From Palsa-147 sp036513895 (lineage in GTDB: Bacteria > Acidobacteriota > Terriglobia > Acidiferrales > UBA7541), in the NCBI GenBank assembly GCA_036513895.1, contig DATBYF010000113.1, positions 11,842 to 75,841 on the forward strand: DNA of 64,000 nt, read 5' to 3'. The position numbers and the translations under genes are program-made. The notes below the pieces were generated by a model, which saw nothing but the letters and a program-made list of their open reading frames with translations, did not search any database and was not told where the DNA came from. Shown here piece after piece: positions 45,754 through 54,837 of this stretch (its first letter is position 1; each line of letters opens with the position of its first letter).

Positions 45754-45912
45754 CTACTGCACTTCGATTCCTACGACGTCCTTCTTATGCTTCGGCGGCT
45801 TCTTGCGCTTGTCCGGAATCACGCGCGCAGGCGGCGGGGTTCCCGCACCCAATCGAGCCCGCCGTCGCGCCTCCTTCCCCACCTTAAACCGCCGCTGCTT
45901 TTTTTGCGCCAT
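45754..45912 (-). CDS. Small basic protein, 52 residues
   Basis: On the - strand an ATG frame from 45912 to a TAG at 45754 encodes MAQKKQRRFKVGKEARRRAR and a Pro/Lys-rich remainder ending VVGIEVQ. It is very rich in Lys and Arg, which suggests nucleic-acid or ribosome binding (inference). The reading frame is uninterrupted and fills the gap between REP copy 2 and the next gene. No clear ribosome-binding site is seen. Not recognised as a known family. Confidence 0.5.
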   Translation of the reverse strand: MAQKKQRRFKVGKEARRRARLGAGTPPPARVIPDKRKKPPKHKKDVVGIEVQ

Positions 45913-45988
45913 TCATTCACTTACGTTTTGCGAACCTTCACACATGGCCATCAGCCATGGAACTTCTGGAACGCGCCGTATCGCGATT

Positions 45989-47668
45989 TTATTTTTGCGA
46001 GCAGCCGCGGCTGATTGATGTCAGCACATTGTTGGCGGCTTCGAGCGTGCAGTCGTAATGGTAGCCGGTTGTGTCGCCGGTGATGTAAGTCTGATCGCTC
46101 TTCTGATTCTGGTTCGAATAGCTGCCATCCGCCGCAAATACCAGCGTGTCGGTCGAATCCACGTGATTCGAGACGGCGCCGATAAAGTTCGGCGAGAGTA
46201 TGTCGGTCTCGTAGCCCTGATGGACAGTCGATGTCTGATCGGCTGAACCGTCGGAGTTGTAGGTCACGTCGATATCGAAGACCAGCGGGTCCTTGAATTG
46301 TTCGTAGGTCGCGAAGACTTGCAGCCCGTTGCTGGTGAGCGTCGTCGAGTTCACTCGAGTGTTCTGTGTGATGTCCTGATCGTATTGCGTCGCGTTGATT
46401 GTGAATTGCTGCGTGTTATCAAAATTCACATCCTGAAAAACGCGCGTTGTGATTTTTCCATGCGATGTGGTCACGAAGCCAGCGACTTCGAACGAGCGAG
46501 ACGATGAAACCGCAACCGATCCGTCAATGCTGCCGTCGGGATTCGTGGTGAGATTTTCATCCACATCCGGGTTCGGCCCCGTGCCGATGGTGTTGGCGGT
46601 GACTTTGCCGGTCACTTGCGTCGAGCCGTGATCGAGATAGACGAGCAGCGAGGCGGTCGCGAGGAAATAGCTGTCCGCGTTGTAAACGCTCACTGCGACC
46701 GTGTGCGGCTGGCCATTGCTGAGCACGCCGGCGAATGGCGTCAAATCCACTCGATACGGAACGAAATCGACGCTCTGGACGCCGGGCAGCGGGAACCAAA
46801 GCCACGGGTCAACGCCTCCGGTGAAAACCCAGGGATAAACCGGTGCGACTCCCGCAGGAGTTCCGTCAATGCTGATCTCTGCCTCGCGAAATGAGGTGTT
46901 GGTGCAGCTTTCGAGCTCGGTTGCTACATCGTTCGGCACGCATGTGTACCAGAATTCGTCGCTCGATTGGCTTTGTGTGATGACGTCGAGGTAAGCGCGC
47001 TCGACGTTGGTCGGCAGCGTGAATGTTGTGGTCAGCTGATCCGTTGTGGTGTTGAGCGTAGCTGCGCCGCCCTCAGCGTCGGGCATCGGATAAACGGCAT
47101 CGGGAGTGATGGGCGCAGCGGCGTGGTCCGGCACGGGGTAGAGTTCAACGACCGCTGTGCCGTAAATAATTCCTGTGTACGTTGAATTCACGAGATTGCC
47201 GAGATCCACTTCACCGGATTGCGCGGTGGTAAAGAGCGCGGAGTAATCGGTGAGGTCGCGCTCCACGTGCCAGGAGGGGCCGAAGGTCGCTGACGGTTCC
47301 GCGGTCGTGCCGTAATAAATATTTGCGTGGCCGAGATAAATCGCTGCGGTGCGATCGTACTGCACGCCTTCGGTCACATTGAAATTCGCTTCAAAGACAA
47401 TTTTCTCCCATGGGCCGGGGCAATTGGCCGGCGGCGTGTAGCTGAAAGTCTGGGCGTTGAAATTCTCGAAGGCGTAATCGGAGAAAAGCGTGACCACGCA
47501 AGGAGTGGTTCGCGGCCGCGGTACCGGCGGCACGGCGGTCACCGTGTTTTGCGATCCGATCTGCGGCGGAATGGGAGGAGCTTGAGCGAAAGATTGTCCT
47601 GCGGTGATGAGGGCAGCGATGACGACCAGGACGAATTTGGAGAATGCGAGAAAGGCGTGCTTGGGCAC
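45989..47668 (-). CDS. Secreted peptide-N-glycosidase A-like protein (PNGase A family)
   Basis: This protein has 559 residues with an N-terminal signal peptide (about 1-29, ending SFAQA). The body matches the plant/fungal PNGase A layout: YTPPANCPGPWEKIVFE, QYDRTAAIYLG, WHVERDLTDYSALF, LGNLVNSTYTGI, EFWYTC, FREAEISIDG, WVFTGGVDPWLWFP and PYRVDLTPF in order. Such enzymes remove N-glycans from glycoproteins or glycopeptides outside the cell. Start GTG 47668 follows AGGAG by about eight bases. No glycoside hydrolase neighbours are present. The family call rests on recognised motifs, not on a search. Confidence 0.78.
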   Translation of the reverse strand: MPKHAFLAFSKFVLVVIAALITAGQSFAQAPPIPPQIGSQNTVTAVPPVPRPRTTPCVVTLFSDYAFENFNAQTFSYTPPANCPGPWEKIVFEANFNVTEGVQYDRTAAIYLGHANIYYGTTAEPSATFGPSWHVERDLTDYSALFTTAQSGEVDLGNLVNSTYTGIIYGTAVVELYPVPDHAAAPITPDAVYPMPDAEGGAATLNTTTDQLTTTFTLPTNVERAYLDVITQSQSSDEFWYTCVPNDVATELESCTNTSFREAEISIDGTPAGVAPVYPWVFTGGVDPWLWFPLPGVQSVDFVPYRVDLTPFAGVLSNGQPHTVAVSVYNADSYFLATASLLVYLDHGSTQVTGKVTANTIGTGPNPDVDENLTTNPDGSIDGSVAVSSSRSFEVAGFVTTSHGKITTRVFQDVNFDNTQQFTINATQYDQDITQNTRVNSTTLTSNGLQVFATYEQFKDPLVFDIDVTYNSDGSADQTSTVHQGYETDILSPNFIGAVSNHVDSTDTLVFAADGSYSNQNQKSDQTYITGDTTGYHYDCTLEAANNVLTSISRGCSQK

Positions 47669-47770
47669 GGGCGCGCTCCTTGAGCAGGGTCTGAAGATTT
47701 ACGGGGCGGCGGGAGTATATAACAGAATGGAAACGGGAAAAGGGAAAATAGAAACGGGTCCTTCATGACG

Positions 47771-48196
47771 CGCCGGGCGTGCGATCGAGGGTCGAAGGAC
47801 CCTGCAATTCTGTCTCGATTAGAAGTGACCGGCGATGATTGTTTTCTTTGAGTTGCGGCGATTTCTAATCGTTCGGGTGTCTCGATTAGAAATTGGTCTG
47901 AGACCGAGTACTGGAGTACGCGGATTTGCGTAGTTCCCTGTAATTTTTCATTCGCACCGCGCGATCCGTGGCCTGCGAAATTGCGACGGGCGCGCGATTG
48001 AGGCCCGAAACACCCTGCAATTCTGTCTCGATTAGAAGTGACCGGTGATGATTGTTTTCTTTGAGTTGCGGCGATTTCTAATCGTTCGGGTGTCTCGATT
48101 AGAAATCGGTTTAAGCTCGAGTACTGGGCTCCGCAGATTTGCGTACCTCGCGGTAACGCGCGATGTGCGCTCCGCGGGCCGCGGCTCGCGAGATTG
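47771..48196. repeat. 213-bp direct tandem duplication with internal inverted repeat
   Basis: Two units, 47771-47983 and 47984-48196, share long blocks such as CCCTGCAATTCTGTCTCG at an exact 213-bp offset. Each unit carries an inverted repeat around the loop TTCGGGTGTCT; in unit 2 the stem CGATTTCTAATCG / CGATTAGAAATCG is 13 bp and perfect (48072-48108). In unit 1 one stem position is changed (47860-47894). Confidence 0.85.
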
Positions 48197-48567
48197 ATGG
48201 CCTCCTGCCGTCTTGGCGTTTTTGGTTTCATAACATAATTCGCGAGGCATATTACCATATAGTATAGGAATGATGCAAATCCACAGGGTACTAGAGCTAC
48301 GGGGAAGTGCTGGGGAATCAGGAAGATTCGGCTGAACAAAATTACACAAATCGTGCTCGCGATTTTATGAAAAAATGCGTAATCGCGGAAATGTCGTGTG
48401 CCGGGTTCTCAAAGCTCTCAGTCATAGAGGAGTGGAGCGATTGACTCGTGAAGTTGAAGGTGGGTTAGGCGGTATAGGGATGCCGGGAAAGGACGAGTCA
48501 CGGTTACGCCGTTCGCGGTCTTGAGTTGCTGGTGTACCAATTCGGGAAAAAAGAGGCAAAAAGAAAG

Positions 48568-48600
48568 ATGCCCGGCTGAAAGCCGGCCGCTACAAGTGCC
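48568..48600. repeat. REP-like dispersed palindrome, copy 3
   Basis: GCCCGGCTGAAAGCCGGC followed by CGCTACAAGTGCC is the reverse orientation of copy 2. It directly abuts the tandem array. Confidence 0.65.
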
Positions 48601-48877
48601 CGGGGGCGGAGCTTGCCAGTACGGAAACGTGACAGAGCTTCCAGACGAACCGCAGATCCCACACTTCGTTCGGAATGTCCACGTTGATACTTTTCCGCAA
48701 CCTATGAAGTGAGGTACTACAAGCACGCCGGGGCGAGCCTGCCAATACGGAAACGCGATAGAGCCTCCAGACGAATCGCAGATCCCTCACTTTGTTCGAG
48801 ATGAAAACGTTGATACTTTTTCCTTAACCTGTGAAGCGGGCGATACAAGTGCCGGGATTGGGCGCTTGCCGATAATT
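48591..48877. repeat. Imperfect tandem array with 126-127 bp units
   Basis: Unit starts TACAAG occur at 48591, 48718 and 48844; the third unit is cut off after about 35 bases. Units share stretches such as ACGGAAACG, CCAGACGAA and AACGTTGATACTTTT. No coding potential is evident. Confidence 0.75.
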
Positions 48878-48977
48878 GGTCATGTAACGGCACGTTGCGC
48901 TTGAGTTGGGCAGGCTTGACATCTGTAGTGGTGAAGATTACCGTTCGGGTGCTCACGTCCAAGCTGGGAGGTCCTCC

Positions 48978-50126
48978 ATGCGCACACGATCGCTCACGCA
49001 ACTGTCTGTAATCCTGTTTACACTGTGCTCTATCGCCGGAATTATTCCCATCCGAGTGTTGGCACAAACGAAGAATTCCACGGCTCAGAAGCCGGGCGGC
49101 GCAAATCTGCGGAAATTCAAAGGATACTTTGAGCCTGTGAACTATCCGGAGGATGTGGAGATTAGTGATGTTTGGTTTGTGAACGCGGATACCGGGTGGG
49201 CTTGCGGAGATTTAAAGGCGACTGCGGCCGAAGAAGGCGGCTTCATCATTAATACGCGGGATGGCGGCAAGACCTGGAAATTGCAAATGGGCGATCCGCA
49301 TTCCGCGACGCGGGGTGTGGCGAAACTTTTCTTTCTCGACGCGACTCACGGTTGGGCAACGCAGAATGGCAGCAAATTACTGCGCACGACGGACGGCGAA
49401 AACTGGGAGACGGTGGGAAATGGATCTCCGGGCTGGGCGCTTGCTTTTGTTTCGCCACAGATCGGATTTCATATCGAAGGCGAGCGGCTGCTGATGACGA
49501 CGGATGGCGGAACTTCCTGGAAAGAGCACTATCAATGCCAGGCGAAAGTGGAAGTGGACGGGCTTCCACATGACGAGACGTGCCATTTGCAGGCCATCGC
49601 GTTTCCGACGCCGACAGTGGGCTATGCGGTGAGCAGCGAAGTCTCGGATAAATCTTCGGTGGTGGTGAAAACTACCGACGGCGGGAAGACCTGGAATGTG
49701 GCGTCATTTATTCCGCAATCCACAGGGCTCGATAATAGCCTTGGCTTTGCCGACGAGAACACCGGATTTGTGATGACATATCAGAGCAAGTTGATGGCTA
49801 CCAATGACGGAGCGAAGACCTGGCACGGCGTAGCGACATCGATTCCGGGAGGGCGGCCGAGAATCGAGTTCGCCAATCCAACCGGCTGGACGATTGAAGG
49901 AAAGACCTGGGCTTACACGACCGACGGCGGGAAGCATTGGACATCGCGGGAAGTTGCGTTTCCCGCTGATGTGGTAGCTTTCAGCTTAGCGCGGAGCGAT
50001 CGCGGATACGTGGTGGGGGATCATGGGATGATTTACCGGTACAGCGTTGTGCCGGCGGAGTACTCAGTGCCGCATGGCATTAACGCTCCGGTTATGCCTG
50101 GCGGAAATTCCGAGGGGAAACCCTAG
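48978..50126 (+). CDS. Secreted YCF48/HCF136-like beta-propeller protein
   Basis: This protein has 382 residues. A signal peptide (about 1-27) precedes several YCF48-type repeats marked by NTRDGGKTW, RTTDGENWE, MTTDGGTSW, KTTDGGKTW, ATNDGAKTW and YTTDGGKHW. The fold is a propeller related to photosystem II assembly factor HCF136 and BNR repeats; in non-phototrophs the role is unknown. ATG 48978 with GGGAGG seven bases upstream is preferred over the longer frame from 48906. Confidence 0.87.
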   Translation: MRTRSLTQLSVILFTLCSIAGIIPIRVLAQTKNSTAQKPGGANLRKFKGYFEPVNYPEDVEISDVWFVNADTGWACGDLKATAAEEGGFIINTRDGGKTWKLQMGDPHSATRGVAKLFFLDATHGWATQNGSKLLRTTDGENWETVGNGSPGWALAFVSPQIGFHIEGERLLMTTDGGTSWKEHYQCQAKVEVDGLPHDETCHLQAIAFPTPTVGYAVSSEVSDKSSVVVKTTDGGKTWNVASFIPQSTGLDNSLGFADENTGFVMTYQSKLMATNDGAKTWHGVATSIPGGRPRIEFANPTGWTIEGKTWAYTTDGGKHWTSREVAFPADVVAFSLARSDRGYVVGDHGMIYRYSVVPAEYSVPHGINAPVMPGGNSEGKP

Positions 50127-50300
50127 CCCCTCTTCGCATGCCAGGGTGTGGTCCGGCGGAACGAAACGTCACAATGCACTCTGGCGATGGCGTCTGGCAT
50201 CGGGCAGAACTTCAGTTCAGCGCCTATCGGGTTGATTCGGAGGACGGTCCGGCGTGTACGCGTTGACTTGTGTGGCGGGTGGGGCATAGAATCCGCGCCA

Positions 50301-53126
50301 ATGCCCGATTCTTCTCCACTTTCCGGGCGAACCATTTCGCACTATCGCGTTCTTGAGAAACTCGGTGGCGGCGGAATGGGTGTGGTCTACAAGGCCGAGG
50401 ACACCAAACTCCATCGCTTTGTCGCTCTGAAATTCCTTCCCGATGAGTTTGCGCGAGACCGCCAAGCGCTCGAGCGCTTCGAGCGCGAGGCCCAGGCAGC
50501 TTCAGCGCTCGACCACCCGAATATCTGCACGATTCACGAAATTGGCGAGGAGAAGGGCCAGCCCTTTATCGTCATGCAATATCTGGACGGCCAGACGCTG
50601 AAGCATCGCATTTCGGGCAGGCCGCTTCCTCTCGACGATACGCTGGAAATCTCGATTGAGATTGCCGATGCGCTCGACGCCGCGCACGCCAAGGGTATCG
50701 TGCATCGCGACATCAAGCCGGCGAATATTTTCATCACCACACGCGGGCACGTAAAGATTCTTGATTTCGGCCTGGCGAAGACGCTGGCACCTCCAACAAC
50801 GCTGTCAGCCACGCAGGATACCGCCGACGCGGTAGCACCCGAGCACCTGACGAGTCCGGGGAGCACGCTCGGAACCGTCGCTTATATGTCACCCGAGCAG
50901 GTGCGGGCGAAGGAACTGGACGGGCGCACGGACCTATTTTCTTTTGGCGTTGTGCTCTACGAAATGGCGACGGGTGTGCCGCCCTTCCGCGGCGAAAGCG
51001 CGGGCGTCATTACAGAAGCGATCCTGAATCGCGCGCCCGTACCGGCCGTGCGGCTGAATGCTGATGCGCCGGTGGAACTCGAGCGCATCATCGCAAAGGC
51101 ACTCGAGAAGGACCGCGAGACGCGCTATCAAGTTGCAGCAGAAATGCGCGCGGACCTAAGGCGACTGAAGCGCGAGTCCGATACGAGCCGTTCAGGGACG
51201 ACGGCGGTCGCGGTTTCCGACTCGAAATCGGCGTCAGCCGTCGCCGCTGCCGCTTCCTCCTCGCACGACTCCGCGGTACAGGCTCAAAGCGGTTCGGCAG
51301 TGCATCCGCAAGGCGCAGCGACGCACGACTCCGGCAGTTCCGTGGTCAATGCAGCGAAGCAGCACAAACTCGGATTTACGGCAGGCCTGGTGGTTGCGCT
51401 CATCGTGCTGGCCGCAGCGGGTTACGGCGTGTACTCGATGTTCGGCAGTAAGGCGGCGATTCCTTTTCAGAATTATTCGATCACGCAGATCACGGACAAC
51501 GCCAAATCGCAGGCCGCGGCCATTTCGCCGGATGGAAAATATATCCTGAGCGAGCTGGTCGATGGGGGCAAGGCCAGCCTCTGGCTGCGCCACGTTTCGA
51601 CGAACAGCGATACACAAATCATCGCGCCTTCGGAAGCGTATTATTCGGATTTCAATTTTTCTCCGGATGGAGATTACTTCTGTTTCCGCAAAGCGCGCAC
51701 GGCCGCAGCCGACGTATTTGACCTTTACCGCGCGCCAGTGCTGGGCGGCAATCCTCAGGTCATCGTGCGCGACATTGACTCGAACGCCGGGTTTTCGCCT
51801 GACGGCAAGCACATTGCCTATGTGCGCTTTAACAGTCCCGAAATCGGCAAGTTCCAGCTTCTCATGGCCAATTCGGATGGTTCGGACGAAAAGATGCTCG
51901 CCGGGGGCCCGGAAGCTTCAGGGCCGCGCGGCCTCGCGTGGTCACCCGATGGGAAGCGGATCGCATTGACGAAAGCTCTCCTCGACCCGGGCCCCGTCCA
52001 ACTGATGGATGTTGCGACCGGCAACATAGTTGACTTTTCGGGCCCTCAGGGTTTCGTATTCTATAAATTGGCGTGGCTGCCGGATGGCCGTGGCCTCGTC
52101 GTTCAATATCAGGGCGCGAATGCGGGTCTGCACCATAATCAAATAGGATATGTGTCCTACCCGGGCGGCCAGTTTCATGCGATCACGAAAGATACAAACA
52201 GCTACGACACGTTGACACTCTCGGCAGATGCGACAACTCTTGCAACCGTGCAGTCGAAGCGGTTGTACACCTTGTATGCGATTCCGGCTGCCGGGATGGT
52301 GAGCTATCCGGCGCCTGCCATTCCGCAACAACAGAAAGGATTCATGGATTTCAGTTGGATCGGCAATGATGGATTCTATCTTGCTGAAGATAATCAACTC
52401 GTCCGGGTTTCTTCCGGCGGGAGCAACAAGACAACACTTGTGAGCGGGGCTTCGATTTACGCTATCTCCGCGTGCCCGGACGGGCGGACCTTGCTCCTCA
52501 GTTTGATCGGCCAAGGAGGCGGAACTGGAACCAACATTTGGCGTGTAAATGCGGATGGCACCAACCTGAAGCAGCTCTCGAACGGCCAACGAGAAGATGG
52601 GGCTTCGTGTTCTCCCGACTCAAAGTGGGCATACTTCATCGACGAGAACGCGAGTCGAATCGAACGCGTGCCAGTAGATGGAGGGACGCCGGAGACTCTG
52701 CCCGGAACGCCGGTCCCTAATTCCATCAACGCGGGTGACTACGTTAATTTCTCGCCGGACGGAAAGTCAGTGGCTTTTCTTATTACGACCGCCGAAGCAA
52801 ATTACGTCAATAGGATTGCAGTGGTTCCGATCGACGCCGGACCGCGGCCGCAGGTTCGCTTGGTCGATCCTCATCCTGCCATTGCAGATGCCCCGAGATT
52901 TACGCCCGACGCGAAAGCGTTCGTATATCCGATCACCCAGAACGGGGTGGACAACCTCTGGCTCCAGCCGCTGGACGGTTCGGCGGGCCGTCAGATCACG
53001 AATTTCAAGAGCGATCGGATCACGGGGTTTCGGTGGTCGCCCGACGGGAAAACCCTCGCGGTGCTCGATCTTCGGATCGAAGCCGACGTCGTGCTGCTGC
53101 GCGAGTCGAGTACGAAGGCGCAGTGA
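50301..53126 (+). CDS. Transmembrane Ser/Thr protein kinase with TolB/PD40-type propeller
   Basis: This protein has 941 residues. An N-terminal PknB-type kinase (about 15-290) has Gly-loop LGGGGMGVV, ATP Lys44, HRD at 135-137 and DFG at 155-157, so it looks active. A Ser/Ala-rich linker and one membrane helix (about 357-378) follow. The extracytoplasmic part (about 390-940) has PD40/WD40-like blades with repeated SPDGK motifs. The kinase faces the cytoplasm and the propeller the periplasm. ATG 50301 is preferred; the frame from 50148 adds about 51 unrelated residues. Such fusions are common in Acidobacteriota and probably act in signalling. Confidence 0.92.
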   Translation: MPDSSPLSGRTISHYRVLEKLGGGGMGVVYKAEDTKLHRFVALKFLPDEFARDRQALERFEREAQAASALDHPNICTIHEIGEEKGQPFIVMQYLDGQTLKHRISGRPLPLDDTLEISIEIADALDAAHAKGIVHRDIKPANIFITTRGHVKILDFGLAKTLAPPTTLSATQDTADAVAPEHLTSPGSTLGTVAYMSPEQVRAKELDGRTDLFSFGVVLYEMATGVPPFRGESAGVITEAILNRAPVPAVRLNADAPVELERIIAKALEKDRETRYQVAAEMRADLRRLKRESDTSRSGTTAVAVSDSKSASAVAAAASSSHDSAVQAQSGSAVHPQGAATHDSGSSVVNAAKQHKLGFTAGLVVALIVLAAAGYGVYSMFGSKAAIPFQNYSITQITDNAKSQAAAISPDGKYILSELVDGGKASLWLRHVSTNSDTQIIAPSEAYYSDFNFSPDGDYFCFRKARTAAADVFDLYRAPVLGGNPQVIVRDIDSNAGFSPDGKHIAYVRFNSPEIGKFQLLMANSDGSDEKMLAGGPEASGPRGLAWSPDGKRIALTKALLDPGPVQLMDVATGNIVDFSGPQGFVFYKLAWLPDGRGLVVQYQGANAGLHHNQIGYVSYPGGQFHAITKDTNSYDTLTLSADATTLATVQSKRLYTLYAIPAAGMVSYPAPAIPQQQKGFMDFSWIGNDGFYLAEDNQLVRVSSGGSNKTTLVSGASIYAISACPDGRTLLLSLIGQGGGTGTNIWRVNADGTNLKQLSNGQREDGASCSPDSKWAYFIDENASRIERVPVDGGTPETLPGTPVPNSINAGDYVNFSPDGKSVAFLITTAEANYVNRIAVVPIDAGPRPQVRLVDPHPAIADAPRFTPDAKAFVYPITQNGVDNLWLQPLDGSAGRQITNFKSDRITGFRWSPDGKTLAVLDLRIEADVVLLRESSTKAQ

Positions 53127-53299
53127 CGCGTCTGTGAATCAGGCCCAGCCGTCCGTGTGATGCGTGAAAGTCAAAAACGCCGGCAGGATGCCCTTCGAAA
53201 GCTCAGGGCAGGTCGGCGCGACGAGCGACGATTGTGTACGGAATGGGTGTATGATGCGCGCGGTGCCAGCTCAGGCTGGGAGTACTTACAGGAGATGAT

Positions 53300-53770
53300 A
53301 TGAAGAAGAGGGCGATTTTGTTGGGCGTGGCGGCGGCATTGGCTATGGGCGTGGTGTGCTTTGCGGCCGACGACGCGAATATGATGGGGACCTGGAAATT
53401 GAACGAGGCCAAGTCCAAGTTTTCCGCGGGAGCGACGAAAAATGACACCGTGGTGTACTCCGCAGCGGGCGACAGTGTGAAAGTCACCGTGGACGGAATG
53501 ACCGCGGACGGCAAGAAGGTGCATGACGAATGGACGGGCAAGTTCGATGGAAAGGACTACCCCGTGACCGACGAGCCGGCGTACGACTCGCGGTCGTACA
53601 CGCGAGTGGATGCGCACACGTTGGCGATGACGCTGAAGAAGGGCGGCAAGGTGGTTGGGAAGGGCCGCATCGTTGTTTCGGCGGACGGAATGACGCGCAC
53701 CGTCACGCTGAGCATGACGGACGCAATGGGGAAGAAGATGAGCAGTACGGCAGTTTACGACAAGCAGTAA
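53300..53770 (+). CDS. Small secreted beta-sheet protein, duplicate 1
   Basis: This protein has 156 residues with a signal peptide (about 1-23, ending CFAAD). The mature part starts MGTWKLNEAKSKF and reads like a lipocalin-type beta-barrel with alternating hydrophobic strands. It is a close paralogue of the gene at 54082, sharing DYPV, SRSY/MRSY and DAMGKKM segments. RBS AGGAGATGAT is identical in both. Function unknown. Confidence 0.78.
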   Translation: MKKRAILLGVAAALAMGVVCFAADDANMMGTWKLNEAKSKFSAGATKNDTVVYSAAGDSVKVTVDGMTADGKKVHDEWTGKFDGKDYPVTDEPAYDSRSYTRVDAHTLAMTLKKGGKVVGKGRIVVSADGMTRTVTLSMTDAMGKKMSSTAVYDKQ

Positions 53771-53791
53771 CGGGGATATTGCGATAGTGGA

Positions 53792-53820
53792 GGGCCGTGG
53801 AGTTTCGCGGCCCTTTTTTA
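53792..53820 (+). terminator. Rho-independent terminator after duplicate 1
   Basis: GGGCCG and CGGCCC pair around TGGAGTTTCG (53792-53813) and are followed by a T-run. Confidence 0.8.
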
Positions 53821-53884
53821 TTTGGAGTGGATGGTGGGCCGGAGCTAGAACGAAATGCGGATCCTCGTCCGATCCGTGAAAAGT

Positions 53885-53915
53885 CAAAAACGCCGGCAAG
53901 ATGCCGGCGCTACGA
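53885..53915. repeat. REP-like dispersed palindrome, copy 4 (inverse of copy 1)
   Basis: The core CGCCGGCA-AGA-TGCCGGCG (53891-53909) is the exact reverse complement of copy 1 and is followed by CTACGA. A degenerate relative lies at 53178-53193, upstream of duplicate 1. Confidence 0.7.
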
Positions 53916-54081
53916 TTGAATGGGTCGGCGGTTCGGGACGAAAGCTCCCTTCGAAAACTCCCTTCGAAAACTCAGGGCAGGCAGGGCAGGCCGGCGCTAC
54001 GAATGCACGGCTTATGAATCGAACGGGTGTATGATGCGCGGCGGTCTGCAGCTCGACCTTCGGTTCTTAACAGGAGATGAT

Positions 54082-54549
54082 ATGACGAAAAGGGCGATTT
54101 TGGTGATGTTGGTGGCGATTTTTGCCGTGGCTGTGGCCGGGTTCGCGGCTGACGATGCGAATATGGGGACTTGGAAGCTGAATGAGGCTAAATCCAAGTT
54201 CCCTGATGGGGCGACGAAGAATAATACTGTCGTGGTAGAGGCGGCGGGCGGGAGCATAAAAGTTACGATTGACGGCGTTACCGGCGACGGCAAGGCATTT
54301 CATTCGGAGTGGACCGGGCACTACGACGGCAAAGATTATCCCGTATCGGGCGATCCGGGGTACGACATGCGATCGTACAAGAAAGTCGACGACCATACGT
54401 TGACGGCGACGCTCAAGAAAGACGGAAAAGTAATTGGGATGGCGCGTATACATGTGACGCCCGATGGAAAGACGGGGAGCGTTGAGGCTAATGCAACGGA
54501 TGCGATGGGGAAGAAGATGACTAGCAAGGCGATTTACGACAGGCAGTAG
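54082..54549 (+). CDS. Small secreted beta-sheet protein, duplicate 2
   Basis: This protein has 155 residues with a signal peptide (about 1-23, ending GFAAD). The mature start MGTWKLNEAKSKF is identical to that of the upstream copy; divergence is scattered. ATG 54082 is chosen because it aligns with the paralogue start and has AGGAGATGAT in front; the frame open from 53920 crosses repeats. It arose by tandem duplication that includes flanking DNA and terminator. Confidence 0.78.
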   Translation: MTKRAILVMLVAIFAVAVAGFAADDANMGTWKLNEAKSKFPDGATKNNTVVVEAAGGSIKVTIDGVTGDGKAFHSEWTGHYDGKDYPVSGDPGYDMRSYKKVDDHTLTATLKKDGKVIGMARIHVTPDGKTGSVEANATDAMGKKMTSKAIYDRQ

Positions 54550-54569
54550 CGGGGATTGCGATGGTGGAA

Positions 54570-54599
54570 GGGCCGTGAATTTTCGCGGCCCTTTTTTTT
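54570..54599 (+). terminator. Rho-independent terminator after duplicate 2
   Basis: GGGCCG and CGGCCC pair around TGAATTTTCG, followed by eight T. It is the duplicated version of the terminator at 53792. Confidence 0.82.
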
Positions 54600-54679
54600 G
54601 GCGCGTGATTTTTTTTGAGGTGGGCCTCCGGCGTATGAAGTGGCTGCGACGCGCTAACAGAGAAACGGCAAAGGCTGCA

Positions 54680-54706
54680 GGGCGTGAAGCCCGGCGCTAC
54701 AAGTGC
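54680..54706. repeat. REP-like dispersed palindrome, copy 5
   Basis: GGGCGTGAAGCCC followed by GGCGCTACAAGTGC, the same flank as copy 3. Confidence 0.55.
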
Positions 54707-54804
54707 TGAGCGACGAGGTTGCCAGCGATGGTGAGGGTTGCTCGGCGGCAAGGGAAAAACAACCAGGATGGGGCCTCGCTGCAGATTGCGGGGGTCGAGG
54801 AGTT

Positions 54805-54837
54805 CCCGGAGGCGGGAGCCTCCGGGCTCTGAATTGA
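54805..54837. repeat. Second palindrome family, copy 1
   Basis: A stem CCCGGAGGC / GCCTCCGGG around GGGA (54805-54826) is followed by CTCTGAATTGAA. A relative is at 57926-57960. Confidence 0.6.

Larger units (their letters stand above)
47669..48977. other. 1.3-kb gene-free, repeat-rich intergenic region
   Basis: No convincing gene is seen. It holds a 213-bp tandem duplication (47771-48196), a REP-like palindrome (48568-48600) and an approximately 127-bp tandem array (48591-48877). An open frame across the first duplication exists only because 213 is divisible by three. Confidence 0.7.

Noticed and set aside
47539..48339. Long - strand open frame across the 213-bp duplication
   Set aside because: The frame stays open because the repeat length is a multiple of three; it overlaps the PNGase-like gene out of frame and has no family features.
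47771..48877. Possible CRISPR array
   Set aside because: Units are 126-213 bp and nearly contiguous, with no short repeats separated by unique spacers and no cas genes.
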